Positions 14,640 to 15,926 of a DNA stretch of 15,926 bases are shown one piece after another. Numbering within the stretch: the first letter of the stretch is position 1; the number at the start of each line of letters is the position of its first letter. The notes beneath the pieces were generated by a model. That model saw only the letters and a list, made by a program, of their open reading frames with translations. It was not told where the DNA came from and did no database searches. Source of the stretch: Candidatus Epulonipiscium sp. (GTDB taxonomy: Bacteria > Bacillota_A > Clostridia > Lachnospirales > Cellulosilyticaceae); NCBI GenBank assembly GCA_012841565.1, contig DUUM01000311.1, positions 1 to 15,926 of the forward strand, read 5' to 3'. Position numbers and translations under genes: made by a program.

Positions 14640-14867
14640 TCAACTCTCTATAAGCTCTATTTTAATCACTATATCTTCCATATTTTTTGCCTCTCCTACT
14701 ACCCTAAACCAAACATCACAGTTGCCCCAAGAAAACGTGCCTATGTCTCCGACTTTACCTTTTTGCTTCTTTCCAAGTATTGCATCCCTACTATAATCAC
14801 AAATGCCCTCGCAATCATCGCCCAGTAGACTACTCATTTCTGAATCTAATTGGTCTAATGTTAGCAC
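14640..14867 (-). CDS. Hypothetical small acidic protein
   Basis: This encodes 75 residues from a GTG at 14867, preceded by GAGGGG close to the start. An internal ATG at 14837 has no ribosome binding site. The protein is acidic; an N-terminal helix (LDQLDSEMSSLLGDD) precedes a likely beta-rich region (KGKVGDIGTFSWGNCDVWFRV). Two Cys (CEGIC) lie close together near residue 20. There is no signal peptide and no recognised family. It starts 20 nt after the interrupted gene 14888-15166, so the two probably form one operon, perhaps a small cargo pair. Terminator D follows directly. Confidence 0.65.
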   Translation of the reverse strand: MLTLDQLDSEMSSLLGDDCEGICDYSRDAILGKKQKGKVGDIGTFSWGNCDVWFRVVGEAKNMEDIVIKIELIES

Positions 14868-14887
14868 TTCCCCTCTTAAGCTACTTT

Positions 14888-15166
14888 CTAATTCATTTGT
14901 TTCTTTTTTCTAACAAAATCCTCTAATTCCCTAAAGTTTTCTCCTGAGACTAACGTTGCATCATATATAAAGCCATCAAAATGCTCCTACTCAAGAAGAC
15001 CATGATATTCTTCATTCTTTTTATAAATGGCACTAAATAACACTTTAATATAGGGATAGTCCCTATCATATTCAGAATCCTTAATTTCCATATATCCTTT
15101 CTTCACTAAAGCATCATTGATAACGTTTTTTTCATTAATAATCTCTGTAATAATCTTTTCTTTCAT
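14888..15166 (-). pseudogene. Small unknown gene interrupted by an in-frame TAG
   Basis: ATG 15166 has AAAGGAA 9 nt upstream, better than the in-frame GTG at 15175. The frame runs MKEKIITEIINEKNVINDAL to ...YHGLLE, meets TAG at 14987-14989, then continues without frameshift as EHFDGFIYDATLVSGENFRE to a TAG at 14888-14890. Joined, it would be about 92 residues. The second part has normal amino-acid composition, so a recent nonsense change is likely. Read-through, or TAG decoded as pyrrolysine as in some anaerobes, is a remote alternative. No family is recognised. Confidence 0.6.
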
Positions 15167-15175
15167 GTTCGACAC

Positions 15176-15515
15176 TTCCTTTTAATTTTTTATTGGTTAA
15201 TTTACTTGCTTACTTTTTATTATATTAACTTTTTAAATATATATGACTTTTTAGGGTTTGATGCTGGTTATATGTAAGTACAGTCGACTGATCCTGTCGG
15301 GTTAAAAGTAAGTTCCTTTTGTATCCTATCCTCAATTTATTAATCTTAAGCAAAAAAATAACCCCTTATATTTAAGAAGTCCTCTGTTTTATTCTCATTT
15401 TTATTCTCATTTTTCCTCTCATCATATCCCTTAATGTTACCAGCGTAGCTAAGTCCCTCTATTCCTTTAAACCCCTAAATCCCTTTATCCCTTAACTTTG
15501 CGAGCGGAGCGAAGT
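15176..15515. other. Non-coding stretch with short repeats and a palindrome
   Basis: No credible gene is seen. It contains CAGTCGACTG (15281-15290), a perfect 10-bp palindrome; two tandem copies of TTTTATTCTCAT (15387-15410); and a pyrimidine-rich stretch (15450-15490) of CCCTTTATCCCTT-like words. It ends with an imperfect hairpin around TTTGCGAGCGGAGCGAAG just past the stop of the membrane-protein gene. Read on the minus strand the last part (GC-rich hairpin, then GGGATTAAG-like words) resembles the end of the 2216-2728 island. Confidence 0.45.
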
Positions 15516-15908
15516 CTAATAAACTAAAGCAGTTACACCTAATACAAAACTAAGTGAATTAATTATAATTGTTGTTAAGTAAGCGTAAAACAACAATGTA
15601 TTCTTTTTATTTAACTCTAATTTATCAAACAACTCCATTATTAAAGGAAACATAAACAAAAGATAAACCAATATCATATCAACGCTTGTATCTAATTTTA
15701 TATATAAAAATAATGCTGCTAAATATGTAAAAAATAATTTAAAAGTTGTTTTAATTATGTTTAACATGTTCTTATCCTCCATGTCTGTATTTATAAATAC
15801 ATCATATCTGATATTTTTCTTTTGGTCAATCAAAAACAAAACATAATATGTTACAACTATCAATAAAGAAGTGAAAATAAAACCATTAACAAAAGCAACC
15901 ATTGACAA
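15516..15908 (-). CDS. Hypothetical multi-pass membrane protein
   Basis: This encodes up to 130 residues. The TTG at 15908 has AAAGGA 6 nt upstream; the ATG at 15902 is the alternative with a 12-nt spacing. Four hydrophobic segments are visible: about 6-27 (FVNGFIFTSLLIVVTYYVLF), 52-72 (FKLFFTYLAALFLYI), 76-92 (VDMILVYLLFMFPLIM) and 104-128 (LLFYAYLTTIIINSLSFVLG). A basic and polar loop (DQKKNIRYD...) lies between the first two. No cleavable signal peptide or catalytic motif is seen. It may be a small holin-like or accessory membrane protein, but I cannot assign a family. Upstream sequence is cut by the window edge. Confidence 0.72.
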   Translation of the reverse strand: MSMVAFVNGFIFTSLLIVVTYYVLFLIDQKKNIRYDVFINTDMEDKNMLNIIKTTFKLFFTYLAALFLYIKLDTSVDMILVYLLFMFPLIMELFDKLELNKKNTLLFYAYLTTIIINSLSFVLGVTALVY

Positions 15909-15926
15909 ACACTATCCTTTCTAATA

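Noticed and set aside
1..15926. CRISPR arrays, tRNA and rRNA genes
   Set aside because: No regularly spaced repeats with unique spacers and no cloverleaf or rRNA-like sequence were found by reading both strands.

Overview
The window is AT-rich throughout (many stretches near 20-30% G+C). It has strong AGGAGG-type ribosome binding sites, tightly coupled genes and U-tailed hairpin terminators, which point to a low-GC Firmicute, probably a clostridium. No core housekeeping gene is present. Everything recognisable is accessory: a complete type I restriction-modification operon, a Replic_Relax-like plasmid or mobile-element protein, small four-helix-bundle (S23/Avd-like) proteins and many genes without a recognisable family. 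I read it as part of a genomic island, integrative element or plasmid.

Layout. (1) 1-650 is non-coding and holds two diverged copies of a block about 323-329 bp apart, plus a terminator-like hairpin. (2) 686-2136 (+) is a three-gene overlapping operon. Its second and third products look like S23/Avd four-helix bundles, the third apparently an internal duplication; it ends in a strong terminator. (3) 2216-2728 is a GC-richer non-coding island packed with small 3-4 nt-loop hairpins. (4) 2745-4297 (+) is a coupled pair: a winged-helix protein with a PD-(D/E)XK-like C-terminus, then a larger winged-helix protein. (5) 8149 down to 4427 (-) is a five-gene cluster of mostly unknown proteins. It opens with a CxxC...CxxC protein and closes with an RNase H-fold protein that seems to have lost catalytic residues. 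It is transcribed divergently from an HTH protein gene (8297-8866, +); an 18-bp palindrome lies between them. (6) 14288 down to 8996 (-) is hsdR-hsdM-hsdS. HsdS has two target-recognition halves separated by a duplicated spacer, and hsdR is preceded by extended -10 promoters and a possible 30-residue leader ORF. (7) 15166 down to 14640 (-) is a small unknown gene broken by an in-frame TAG, followed by another small gene. (8) 15176-15515 is non-coding, and 15516-15908 (-) is a small multi-pass membrane protein.

How it fits together. The R-M operon is the one module with a confident function: HsdM and HsdS form the modification methylase, and HsdR adds DNA translocation and cleavage. The rest is cargo and maintenance functions. 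The most distinctive non-coding signal is a recurring 3'-end architecture of a short hairpin, a short linker and a long composite hairpin. It follows gene ends at about 2127, 4314, 6107, 8885 and 14550. Several copies share primary sequence, and two show a compensatory base-pair change.

Most promising places for something undescribed are the S23/Avd-like operon next to the structured non-coding island (no reverse transcriptase is visible), the five-gene cluster with the inactivated RNase H-like protein and its palindromic control region, and the family of double-hairpin elements.
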